The position numbers and the translations under genes were made by a program. The notes beneath the pieces are model-generated. The model saw nothing but the letters and a program-made list of their open reading frames with translations, was not told where the DNA came from and ran no database searches. From NCBI RefSeq assembly GCF_003116015.1, contig NZ_LGQZ01000108.1, positions 1 to 64,000 on the forward strand: 64,000 bases of DNA. The letters run 5' to 3'. Position 1 is the stretch's first letter, and each line of letters begins with the position of its first letter. Positions 26,401 through 33,788 of this stretch are shown piece after piece. The stretch comes from Azospirillum sp. TSO22-1. GTDB lineage: Bacteria; Pseudomonadota; Alphaproteobacteria; Azospirillales; Azospirillaceae.

Positions 26401-27511
26401 GACCATAACCTTGGTCGGTCTGGTTGGTCGGTACGATTTCGAACGCGGCGACTATCGCGCGGCCCGCGCCGGCTGGGAGCGGCAGTTGGAAGCCCGGCGC
26501 CGCATTCTGGGCGAGGAGCATCCGCACACCCTCGCGGCCATGAACAATCTTGCTGTGACTCTTTCAAGGTTGGGTGACCTTTCCGCGGCTCGCGCGCTGG
26601 ACGAGCGGGTGCTGTCCGTCCGCCTCCGCGTGCTCGGCGACGAGCATCCGGAAACGTTGGCTTCGCTGCGCAATCTGGCCTCGACCCTCTCGCTGCAGGG
26701 CGATTTGAACGGGGCGCGGATGATTCAGGAAAAGGCTCTGGCAGTGTCCCGCCGGACCTTGGGTGAGGAGCACCCGGATACACTGGTCTCCCTGAACAAT
26801 CTGGCCTCCATCCTGTCGCAGCAGGGTGACCTGAGCGGGGCGCAACTCGCCCAGGAGCAGGTACTGTCCATCCGCCGCCGGACGCTTGGCGATGAACATC
26901 CCGATACGCTGATCTCCACGTCTAATCTGGCCTCCACCTTGTCGTACAAAGGCGACTTCCGTGCAGCGATGGCGCTTCAGGAGTCAGCATTTTATATGTG
27001 TCGGAAGGTGCTGGGCGAGGAACACCCGTACACATTGGCGATCATGCACAATCTTGCCGCAACTCTGCGGCATCAAGGTTACCTCGACAGAGCGCGGGAG
27101 CTATTGGAGGAGGCGGTTCACATCTGCCGCACGTCGCTGGGCGGGGAGCACCCGGACACGCTGGTTTTTTTAAGCAATTTGGCCTCGACTCTGCGGGAAC
27201 AGGGCGATTTCTCCGAAGCGCTGGCGCTCCAGGAGGAGGTGCTGGCGCAACGTCGGCAGACCCTCGGCGACGAGCATCTGGACACGTTGTCCACTATGGC
27301 CAATCTAGCCATAACCTTGCGGCAGCAAGGCGACCTGGGCCAGGCGCGGGACTTGGCGGCTACCGCCCTGAAGATCAGCGAGAAGACGGGAACGGAGTAT
27401 CAGAACTCAGTTTCACTTCGCCGCCTGCTGGAGATGATGTCCGATGCCGAATCAGACAGCGCCGACCCGGGGATGGACGTGACGGTCATTCAGCAGAAGG
27501 CGCTCGAATAG
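23456..27511 (+). CDS. NLR-like giant protein: ParA-type ATPase, TIR, NB-ARC, TPR
   Basis: 1351 residues; ATG at 23456 with GAGGGG eight bases upstream. Residues about 1-300 are a MinD/ParA-like deviant P-loop ATPase (KGGTGRS at 13-19, AIDWDLEAPGLHRFF, YVLIDSRTGLTDTSG). Residues about 450-585 are a TIR domain (DVYLSCSHTDEAEIAP, VSVFLNRQDF, SRNRQWELTAACLAG, with the Glu after Trp as likely catalytic residue). Residues about 610-900 are an NB-ARC/NTPase module (FVGRSVEM, Walker A GLGGIGKSLLAEE near 643, LWIVDDLLS). From about 1010 come at least seven 42-residue tetratricopeptide repeats with GEEHPxTL..xNNLA.TL cores. Such repeats sense ligands or partners and NB-ARC drives oligomerisation. The order resembles ATPase-TIR-NB-ARC-TPR proteins of actinobacterial FxsT type. 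It is the centre of the plus-strand TIR operon. Confidence 0.88.
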   Translation: MAAGNIITFYSYKGGTGRSMTLANIACLLLKQGKSVLAIDWDLEAPGLHRFFAPLLKPEMAEEARLNQFPGIIDLFEYLDDIVPQEGNPENWKAAEGSVANLPLHEYFLPAETPGLHLIKAGRFDDSYPSRIARFDWEGLFNRSPYLFHAFGRRLASQFDYVLIDSRTGLTDTSGICTMLMPDKLVVVFTTNRQSLLGIQRMVERVIDYRITSGDPRPLGVFPLPSRIEPTHPDLKKQWRFEAEGVAFQPLFEELFKKIYDLEMCDLTDYFNQVQIPHVPYYAYGETIAVRDEHPDRLSMTSAYEDFLERLIVQFAASDDLETARRENARVATRERLEALFAGLNEGEPERVLDLFLTLIELSDENKIQGVPRPMDYFSSGDEQGWVDRLLQTGALRQDAGTITIADEALCDDFVPLLRHVKERWNLLENRRRTRFEKLAQLRRSELSTASHDVYLSCSHTDEAEIAPVLEALRRRGVSVFLNRQDFQDEAGIATRLNEALGTSKILVAWYSRHYAISRNRQWELTAACLAGAAEGSVSSRVVVINPEGDDAHILPPELRDSHLLRKDDVEATSRWIAERAAAVSAPLGAVVPLTGGKWHGPRRLSSSRFVGRSVEMWRLHGILRGRSAALLGDSRARTVMVQGLGGIGKSLLAEEYALRFSMAYPGGIFWLNAAGDDFARQVVDVAMHLDLPVADLPVERVRGLLEQHLLGLGPYLWIVDDLLSTANGDEFVKWLAPTANGSTLITTRGSKFEGTFSTLSLNTLSPDEALALLTRKHPPRTDGERRHAEEIARMLGNHALALDVAGSAVALMGYSDFLEQLGDQSADVLDLAAEISLIDGHESSIAATLLRSVERLEPSGLQVLQLASLIAAEPIPNELIFAVFARLETDERRGRRQALRALAAVERESLGQFAANLGLRVHSLVSRAVRYRFPPVPALRAAAVEVLNTVLQRVEDARAHAGLTDWLPHARALCEQAEDAATITLVGLVGRYDFERGDYRAARAGWERQLEARRRILGEEHPHTLAAMNNLAVTLSRLGDLSAARALDERVLSVRLRVLGDEHPETLASLRNLASTLSLQGDLNGARMIQEKALAVSRRTLGEEHPDTLVSLNNLASILSQQGDLSGAQLAQEQVLSIRRRTLGDEHPDTLISTSNLASTLSYKGDFRAAMALQESAFYMCRKVLGEEHPYTLAIMHNLAATLRHQGYLDRARELLEEAVHICRTSLGGEHPDTLVFLSNLASTLREQGDFSEALALQEEVLAQRRQTLGDEHLDTLSTMANLAITLRQQGDLGQARDLAATALKISEKTGTEYQNSVSLRRLLEMMSDAESDSADPGMDVTVIQQKALE
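26487..27400 (+). repeat. Tandem ~126-bp coding repeats (TPR units)
   Basis: At least seven units of about 126 bases with recurring GGCGA(C/T)GAGCATCC and AATCTGGCC cores. They encode the tetratricopeptide array of the NLR-like protein. Divergence between units rules out recent copying. Unit number may vary between strains. Confidence 0.8.
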
Positions 27512-27635
27512 AAGCGAGCTCCTCGCGGGCCGCGGACGGCGGTCGGGCCATATCGACATGGCAACGGCGCCGCATCGTGTCGTCCATGGCCAGGGACAAC
27601 CCCATATGATGGACGCAGGCGCTCCGGAGTGTTCG

Positions 27636-29714
27636 ATGACGTACCCCATCCCAATGCAGGTCCACGTTCTCTGGCATCCGGCGAGCGACGCGGCGTGCCG
27701 GCCGGTTGCCGAGCGCATCTACGTCGCGCTCAACCGGGACCCCGATCAGCCGCTGTTGCCAGGGGTGGGCATTCCGGTGTTCTTCCGATGCGCCGGCGCC
27801 GATCCCCGTGTGCCCACGGGCGTGCCGCGTCCGATCGAGTTGTCCGACACCAAACTCGACCTCCGCATCGCGCTGGTCACCGCCGAGATGATCGAGGACC
27901 GCGCCTGGATGGCCTACCTCGACCAATGCCAGAAAGAGGTCGCGGGCAAGGGCCGCAACGCGGCGATGATCTGCTTCGATCTCTCGATGGGCGGTCTCCG
28001 GGGGACGCGCCTGTCCGTCCGCATCGACCCCGCCGACCAGCGATTCGAGGAGCGGGTGATGCGGGAGGTTCTGCTCGCCTGCTGCCGGCTGCTGGCGAAC
28101 CGCCCGCGAAGCGGCGCGGCGGCCGCGCTCGGTGCCGCCCCGATCAAGCTCTTCCTCAGCCACACCAAGCGCGACGAGACCGGCCTGCCGATCGCGGAGG
28201 CCCTCAAGCGCCATCTCGACACGTTGACGGTCGAGCGCTTCTTCGACGAGGTGTCGATCACCCCGGGTGATGAACTCAACACGGTGCTGGAGGCCGAGAT
28301 CCAGGACGCGGCGCTGGTCTGCATCCGCACCGACCGTTATGTCTCCAGCCCATGGTGCCGTAAGGAGTTGGCGCTGGCAAAGCGCCATCGCCGTCCCATG
28401 GTGGTGCTGGACGCGCTGTCTCGGCGGGAGCCCCGCTCGACGCCGCTGCTTGCGCACCTGCCGAGTGAACGGGTGACGCCCGATGACCTGAATGGGCCCC
28501 GCCTGGAGGGCGTGGTCAACGTCATCGCCCTCGAGATCGTCCGCTTTCTCTACGCCAACCTGCAACTCACCATGCTGCAGCAGGCCAAGCTGGTTCCCGA
28601 CAGCGCCATCCTGCTCACCCGCCCGCCGGAAGCGCGCGACCTCGCGGCCATCATAGCGGACGCCCGGAAGAAGAAGGCCGGAGGCGCAACGTCCGAACCG
28701 CCGGTCCTGCTGCATCCCGACCCCATGATGGCCGCTGAGGAGGCCGACGACCTGGCCCCGTTCGGCGCCACGTTCGTCACCCCGACCAGCCTCTGGCAGA
28801 AGCGGCTCGACCATCTTCACCTCGGCCTGTCCCTGTCGCCCGGCGACGCGGCCGAGCAGAAGGCGCTGGGCCTGTCCCAGCACATCGAGGATGCCATGCG
28901 CGTGATCGCTCGCCAGACACTGGCGGCCGGCGCCACGCTGCACTACGGCGGTGTCCTGAATGACAAGTCGCTCACCCAAGCGCTGTATGACATGATCGGA
29001 GCCTACAATCGCGTAGGCCTTACGCTGCCGCCGCTGGTCAATCACACCCCATGGCCGTGGGACGAGGAGGTCGATGCGAACTGGCGCGTGCTGCGCCAGG
29101 ACATGCTGACGGTCGAGAGATGCCCGCCACCAGCCGATGCGCTGGCGCTGGGCGACATCCCGGGGCCCGGGCACGTCGGCCGGCTGGCGGCAACGGCGCA
29201 GGGCCGTTACGCGCTCGGCCGCAGCCTCGGCGCCATGCGCCAACGGAACATCGACGCGACCGGGGCGCGGGTCGTGCTGGGCGGCAAGCCGCACGGGTTC
29301 GTCGGGTTCCTGCCGGGAATCGTCGAGGAGGTGCTGCTGGCCACCCGCGCCGGCCATCCCGTGTATGTGCTGGGCGGCTTCGGCGGCGGCGCCCGCCTGG
29401 TGGCCCGGGCTCTGGCCGGCGAACAACCGGACGAGCTGACCCGCGCCTACCAGGAAGCCCGCTCGCCGGACTATGCCGAGACGCTGCGCTACTACGACGC
29501 CGTACGGACACGGGAGCCCGCGCTCGGCCTGCCGCCCATCGATTACGCCGCCGTGACGGCCGAACTGAACCGGTACGGACTTTCCGGTCTGTCGGCCGCC
29601 AATGGCCTGAGCGAGGAGGAGAACCGCATCCTGTTCACCACGGCGAGCGTCGATGCCGCCGTCCACCTGATCATGCGGGGACTGACGCAGACGCCTCCCC
29701 CTCGTCAGGCTTGA
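27636..29714 (+). CDS. TIR-like / TIR / SLOG protein
   Basis: 692 residues. The start at 27636 (MTYPIPMQVHVLWHP) has GGAG six bases upstream and is preferred over ATGs at 27558 and 27606. Residues 1-150 have a TIR-like flavodoxin fold of the 'VHVLWHP' type. Residues 168-300 are a clear TIR domain (IKLFLSHTKRDETG, VERFFDEVSITPGDELN, YVSSPWCRKELALAKRH, likely catalytic Glu244). Residues about 390-690 carry SLOG/LSDAT-like motifs (TLHYGGVLNDKSLTQALYD, RVVLGGKPHGFVGFLPGIVE, VYVLGGFGGGARLVARAL). SLOG domains bind NAD-derived nucleotides, and in Thoeris ThsA the SLOG is the receptor for the TIR product. Here producer-type and receptor-type domains sit in one chain. It lies 124 bases after the NLR-like gene and ends 7 bases from a convergent patatin gene. 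Confidence 0.85.
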   Translation: MTYPIPMQVHVLWHPASDAACRPVAERIYVALNRDPDQPLLPGVGIPVFFRCAGADPRVPTGVPRPIELSDTKLDLRIALVTAEMIEDRAWMAYLDQCQKEVAGKGRNAAMICFDLSMGGLRGTRLSVRIDPADQRFEERVMREVLLACCRLLANRPRSGAAAALGAAPIKLFLSHTKRDETGLPIAEALKRHLDTLTVERFFDEVSITPGDELNTVLEAEIQDAALVCIRTDRYVSSPWCRKELALAKRHRRPMVVLDALSRREPRSTPLLAHLPSERVTPDDLNGPRLEGVVNVIALEIVRFLYANLQLTMLQQAKLVPDSAILLTRPPEARDLAAIIADARKKKAGGATSEPPVLLHPDPMMAAEEADDLAPFGATFVTPTSLWQKRLDHLHLGLSLSPGDAAEQKALGLSQHIEDAMRVIARQTLAAGATLHYGGVLNDKSLTQALYDMIGAYNRVGLTLPPLVNHTPWPWDEEVDANWRVLRQDMLTVERCPPPADALALGDIPGPGHVGRLAATAQGRYALGRSLGAMRQRNIDATGARVVLGGKPHGFVGFLPGIVEEVLLATRAGHPVYVLGGFGGGARLVARALAGEQPDELTRAYQEARSPDYAETLRYYDAVRTREPALGLPPIDYAAVTAELNRYGLSGLSAANGLSEEENRILFTTASVDAAVHLIMRGLTQTPPPRQA

Positions 29715-29721
29715 AGCCCCT

Positions 29722-32343
29722 TCAGGTGTCGGGCGGAAGCAGGCTGTCCCCGATGGCGGCGAACCACCGGACGAAATCGACGTGCTCGTCCTGGGCGACC
29801 TCTCCGATGATGGCGGGCAGGAACAGTTTTTCCCCGACATGCTCGCCGAGCGAGCGGTAGGCCTCGAACTGCGCCTCCGTGAAGAACTGGTCGGCGGTGG
29901 AATGGTGCGGGAAGTCCGGTTCGTCCAGCTTGTAGCGCCGCAGGAACTCGCCTTCGTTCCCGGTCAGCGACAGCTTGAGGTACAGGAGATACCCGGTCGC
30001 GTCTTCCTGCTGCAGCGCGTCCTTGGGGTAGCGGATGCGGCAGAAGACGAAGTGCGAGCGGCTGACCCCCTTCGTGTTCAGCCGCAGATCGTTCAGATCG
30101 ATCTCGATGTCGATGTCAAAATCAATCTTGGCCATCCGCTGCAGGTTCGCCAACCCATGAAAAGTCATGAGCGGGTCCTGTTCACCATCCACGGCGATGA
30201 TGCATTTGCAGCGGCGGCGCAACAGTTCGTAGACGCCGAGATTCTCGATGTGCCCGCCGTCGGAGACATACAAGTGATCGCCGTTCTCGTGCATGCTCCC
30301 GGTCATTTCCTGAGACAGGCAGAGCAGGCCGGGTCGCCGGACCGGGGAGGCCTGTCCTTCGGCCGGCGGCTTCCCCAGCCAGTATCCGAGGCGCACGTTG
30401 AGGAGCGCAAGCCAGAACCGGAGGTACGAGGAGGTCGCCAGCCCCATCTGCGACGACACGGCGGCGCCGGAAATGGCCATGACCGTGGCCAGCGTGAGCT
30501 TGGGATTGGCCTCCTCCCACCGTCTCGTCGGGATGTAGCCGGTGATCGGGCTGCCGCAGAACGCCGGGCTGAACAGGAAGAAGTCGGTGAGTCGCCCCTG
30601 CATGGCCGAGTTCCGCGATCCCGGAACGTTCAGCGCCGCGTTGAACAGCGGATAGGGGCCATTGAAGCCCGGCTCGATGGACGTGAGCTTGACCGGCACT
30701 GCGGCGTCGAACGGCTGCTCGCCCGTCGGCGATGCCGCCGGTTGGATCAGAAAAGCGCCGGCCAGCTTGTCACGGTAGTGACGGTGCAGGGACGTGACGT
30801 TCACATCCACGAACCACACGAGGCACAGGATCAGGACGCTGAGCGCCAGGCCGATCAGCCCATGCCACCAGCCGCTCACGGGGGAGCCGAGCAGTTGGTA
30901 GAATCCCAGTTCACAGGCGATGAGGAACAGCGGGGCCGACACCGACGCCAGGATTGCGAGCACAATCCGCGGCCATCCGGACCGGCGTCCGGACGCAGCG
31001 AGGATCACCGGCGCGGCAATCGTGGCGATGGCGGTGATGGTTAGAACGGCCGGCCCGACGCCGTCGGCCGTATAGACGTCGCGCAGCGCGGCCATGCTCC
31101 GTCCGAACAGCAGGACGCCCAGCGCCCCTCCTGCCACATACAGGATCGCCAGCGCCAGCCATCGCAGCCAGCCGTCGCCCGCCCGCAGTCTGAGAATTCC
31201 CCACAGGACGGCAAGAGCGGCCGGCAGCGCCAGCCAGGACGGGATCGCGGACACCATTGTCCACGAAGGCAGGAGCCCCCGGCCGAGAAATTCGACCGAC
31301 GCCACCAGGGCAACCAACGCCAGAACGGCTGCGGCATTGAGCGCCATTCCCACGAACATCGAGAGAATCATGGAGAAGCGTTCACCGAGCGAGCCGGTGA
31401 GGAGATAGCGGCTGTTGTGGCGTATGTGACGGAGCGCGGCCGATTCCCCGCCTTCGCGAAGGAACGGAAGCTGTTGCGGTTTCAATCCGATCTTGCCGGC
31501 GCGCCCGCCCGCCGCCAGGAAGGTGGTCAGGAATGCACCGAGATAGCCTCCCCCCGACACGGTGGAGAGATAATCGATGTGCTTGAGCACATCCCGTTTC
31601 GCCAGCGCTGCCAGCACGCCCAGCGAAAAGGTCGCCGAACGGATGCCGCCGCCGGACAGCGCGAGACCTGTCGCGTATCCCCGGGTTCCTGCCTCCTCGT
31701 CGGCTTGCTGGCGCCGCTTGATGCAAGCCCGTTCAGCTCTGTTGATCCTCCAGGCCTGACCGGGCGTCAGCGCCCCCACCGGACGGACACCCCAGCGCAG
31801 CGGCCCGTTCAGATCGTTGAGGATGGCCGAAGCCAGCGTGGCGTCCGGCGCCGGGGGCGGCGGCTCGCCGTCGCGCATCTCGACCAGCAGCCGGTCGAAG
31901 TCGCGCAGTTTCTTCTGAAGAGAGCCGAGTTCGGCGCGGAACTCGTCCGTGGCATCGACGGCACCCAACTCCCCCGCTTGGCTGCGCCAGTGCCACTTCG
32001 CGGTGAACGGCCGGACATGCGTGTTCAGCACATGCCAGGCGATCGCCTCGAAGTGCTTGCAGCCGAAGTTCCTGTCGACGATGTCCCGGGCTTTCTCGAA
32101 CAGCTTGTAGACGCTGTCGAGGGCCGTCGCCTCCACGCCGTCGCTGTAGCCCAACCGCTGGACGGTGATCCGCGACATGATCTGCGTGTGCAGCGCCGCC
32201 GCCGCGATCTTGTCGGCTGGCTGAGGAAACCACGTTTCGCCACCCCATTGGGCCAGGAACGCCGCGTCGAACAGCTCGTTCGAGCCGTTGTATTTTTCGA
32301 GACGGTCCCGCCAAGTCTGGGCAGCCTGATCTGCCATTGTCAT
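29722..32343 (-). CDS. Patatin-like phospholipase with six-helix membrane segment
   Basis: 873 residues; the start at 32343 or 32337 is weakly supported (poor ribosome site). Residues 1-215 are a helical N-terminal region. The patatin catalytic core follows: oxyanion loop LSGGGIRSATFSLGVLAAL at 229-247, nucleophile Ser263 in LSTVSGGGYLGAFL, and the catalytic Asp in SDGGHIENLGVYELL near residue 770. Between them lie about six membrane helices (for example NAAAVLALVALVASV and LALSVLILCLVWFVDV), so the enzyme is anchored and should act on lipids of its own membrane. Patatins serve as killing effectors in several defence systems, but large membrane patatins also occur outside them. It is convergent to, and almost touches, the TIR-SLOG gene. 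Confidence 0.85.
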   Translation of the reverse strand: MTMADQAAQTWRDRLEKYNGSNELFDAAFLAQWGGETWFPQPADKIAAAALHTQIMSRITVQRLGYSDGVEATALDSVYKLFEKARDIVDRNFGCKHFEAIAWHVLNTHVRPFTAKWHWRSQAGELGAVDATDEFRAELGSLQKKLRDFDRLLVEMRDGEPPPPAPDATLASAILNDLNGPLRWGVRPVGALTPGQAWRINRAERACIKRRQQADEEAGTRGYATGLALSGGGIRSATFSLGVLAALAKRDVLKHIDYLSTVSGGGYLGAFLTTFLAAGGRAGKIGLKPQQLPFLREGGESAALRHIRHNSRYLLTGSLGERFSMILSMFVGMALNAAAVLALVALVASVEFLGRGLLPSWTMVSAIPSWLALPAALAVLWGILRLRAGDGWLRWLALAILYVAGGALGVLLFGRSMAALRDVYTADGVGPAVLTITAIATIAAPVILAASGRRSGWPRIVLAILASVSAPLFLIACELGFYQLLGSPVSGWWHGLIGLALSVLILCLVWFVDVNVTSLHRHYRDKLAGAFLIQPAASPTGEQPFDAAVPVKLTSIEPGFNGPYPLFNAALNVPGSRNSAMQGRLTDFFLFSPAFCGSPITGYIPTRRWEEANPKLTLATVMAISGAAVSSQMGLATSSYLRFWLALLNVRLGYWLGKPPAEGQASPVRRPGLLCLSQEMTGSMHENGDHLYVSDGGHIENLGVYELLRRRCKCIIAVDGEQDPLMTFHGLANLQRMAKIDFDIDIEIDLNDLRLNTKGVSRSHFVFCRIRYPKDALQQEDATGYLLYLKLSLTGNEGEFLRRYKLDEPDFPHHSTADQFFTEAQFEAYRSLGEHVGEKLFLPAIIGEVAQDEHVDFVRWFAAIGDSLLPPDT

Positions 32344-32606
32344 CGGTTGCGCGCTGACGTTGAGAAGCCTCCGCGCAGCATAACAGAAATGGCGGCGTCG
32401 TAGAATCGGATACCATTGACGATTTTGCCATTCACCCGCGTGACGGTTCGTCTGGCCGCGTTCACCGCCGCGAAGAACTGGACGCCCGGATCGAAGGCCA
32501 GAATCGGTTCCGGATGTTCGGCAGCAGGCGCTCTGTGAACGGCGCCATGAACCGCTCCGGGTTGATGCCGGGGATCGCACGCATCACGACTTTGAAACCG
32601 TTCCGG

Positions 32607-33062
32607 TCACGGGCCGTCTCGTCCAACCAGCGTCGCGTAGAGTGTCTCGGCATCGGTCGTCCGCCGCAGACGGGCCGACACGGCCTGGTCCCGCAGCCGC
32701 CGCGAGATGCACGCAAGCGCCTGCAGATGCTCGTTCGCCGCGTGCGGCGGCACCAGGAGCAGGAAGACGAGGTCCACGGGCTGCTCGTCCACCGCATCGT
32801 AATCGATCCGCCGCTCCAGACGGGTGAACAGCCCGAAAAAGCATTCGATGCCGGGAATGCGGGCGTGCGGGATCGCCACGCCGCTGCCGACACCGGTTGA
32901 GCCCAAGGCTTCCCGCGCTTTGAGAGCCTGCAGGATCGCCGGCTGCGGCAGCCCGGTCGCGGCGGCGGCGCGGCGGGCGAGGTCGGCCAGCAGCGTCGGC
33001 TTGTCGCCCGCCGGCAGCTTCGCGATGACGCGGTCGGGGGGCAGAAGGTCGGCAACGTCCAT
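32607..33062 (-). CDS. ptsN: EIIA-Ntr-type phosphotransferase protein
   Basis: 151 residues, a full-length PtsN/EIIA(fructose-mannitol) domain. The phosphorylated histidine is His66 in GVAIPHARIPG, with the family context ALKAREALGSTGVGSGVAI before it and VFLLLVPPHAANEHLQALA after it. In the nitrogen PTS it accepts phosphate from NPr and acts as a regulator, not a sugar transporter. It starts 27 bases after the kdpE stop and is probably the last gene of the kdp transcript. In E. coli unphosphorylated PtsN stimulates KdpD and inhibits Trk, so the linkage fits a potassium role. Confidence 0.9.
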   Translation of the reverse strand: MDVADLLPPDRVIAKLPAGDKPTLLADLARRAAAATGLPQPAILQALKAREALGSTGVGSGVAIPHARIPGIECFFGLFTRLERRIDYDAVDEQPVDLVFLLLVPPHAANEHLQALACISRRLRDQAVSARLRRTTDAETLYATLVGRDGP

Positions 33063-33089
33063 GGCCGCTCTTTCGTTGGACGGCGTGTC

Positions 33090-33788
33090 TCAATCCGACG
33101 CGCGCAGGCGATAGCCGACGCCGGTCTCGGTCTGGATGTGCCAGGGGCGCTCGGGATCCGGTTCGATCTTCTGGCGCAGCTGGCGGATGTAGATGCGCAG
33201 GTACTGGATGTCGGTCTCGCCGCCCCAGACCTCCTTGAGGATGAAGCGGTGCGTCAGCACCTTGCCGGCATGCGCCACCAGCAGGCGCAGCAGGTCGTAT
33301 TCCCTGGGCGACAGCTTCACCTCCACCCCGCGCACCGTGACCAGCCGCCGCACCAGATCGACCGTCAGGTCGCCGCTGCGGAACACCGGCCGCTCGCCCT
33401 GCTGCTGCAGCCGGTGGCGCAGCGCGGCCCGGATGCGCGCCAGCAGTTCGTCCACGCCGAACGGCTTGGTCACGTAGTCGTCGGCGCCGAGGTCGAGCGC
33501 CTCCACCTTGCCGGCCTCGTCCATGCGGCTGGACAGCACGATGATGGGAAGCGTCGCGCCGTCGGCGCGCAGCCGCCGGATCACCTCCTGCCCGTCCATC
33601 ATCGGCAGCCCGAGATCGAGCACGATGAGGTCGGGCGTACGGCGGCGCACCTCGTCCAGCGCCCTGGCGCCGTCGTCCGCCTCGGTGATGTCGTAGCCCT
33701 GCACCGACAGGCTGGTGCGCAGGAAGCGGCGGATTGAGGGCTCGTCATCGACGATGAGCACCCGCACCGGCGTCGAGTCCGACCTCAT
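33090..33788 (-). CDS. kdpE: KdpE response regulator
   Basis: 232 residues, OmpR-class response regulator. The receiver domain (about 8-120) has the acidic pair DD at 14-15, phospho-acceptor Asp58 in IVLDLGLPMMDG and Lys in YVTKPFG near 107. The C-terminal winged helix (about 135-230) ends with the recognition-wing string LRIYIRQLRQKIEPDPERP. It activates kdpFABC under potassium limitation after phosphorylation by KdpD. The start at 33788 overlaps the kdpD stop by ATGA, so the sensor and regulator are translationally coupled. Confidence 0.96.
   Translation of the reverse strand: MRSDSTPVRVLIVDDEPSIRRFLRTSLSVQGYDITEADDGARALDEVRRRTPDLIVLDLGLPMMDGQEVIRRLRADGATLPIIVLSSRMDEAGKVEALDLGADDYVTKPFGVDELLARIRAALRHRLQQQGERPVFRSGDLTVDLVRRLVTVRGVEVKLSPREYDLLRLLVAHAGKVLTHRFILKEVWGGETDIQYLRIYIRQLRQKIEPDPERPWHIQTETGVGYRLRASD

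Noticed and set aside
26487..27400. Regular ~126-base repeats considered as a CRISPR or satellite array
   Set aside because: The period is a multiple of three, units diverge, and translation gives tetratricopeptide repeats inside an open gene.
17230..32343. Calling the island a Thoeris system
   Set aside because: Thoeris is a TIR protein (ThsB) plus a SIR2-SLOG protein (ThsA). Here SIR2 and SLOG are on different proteins, each fused to TIR, and additional NLR-like genes are present.
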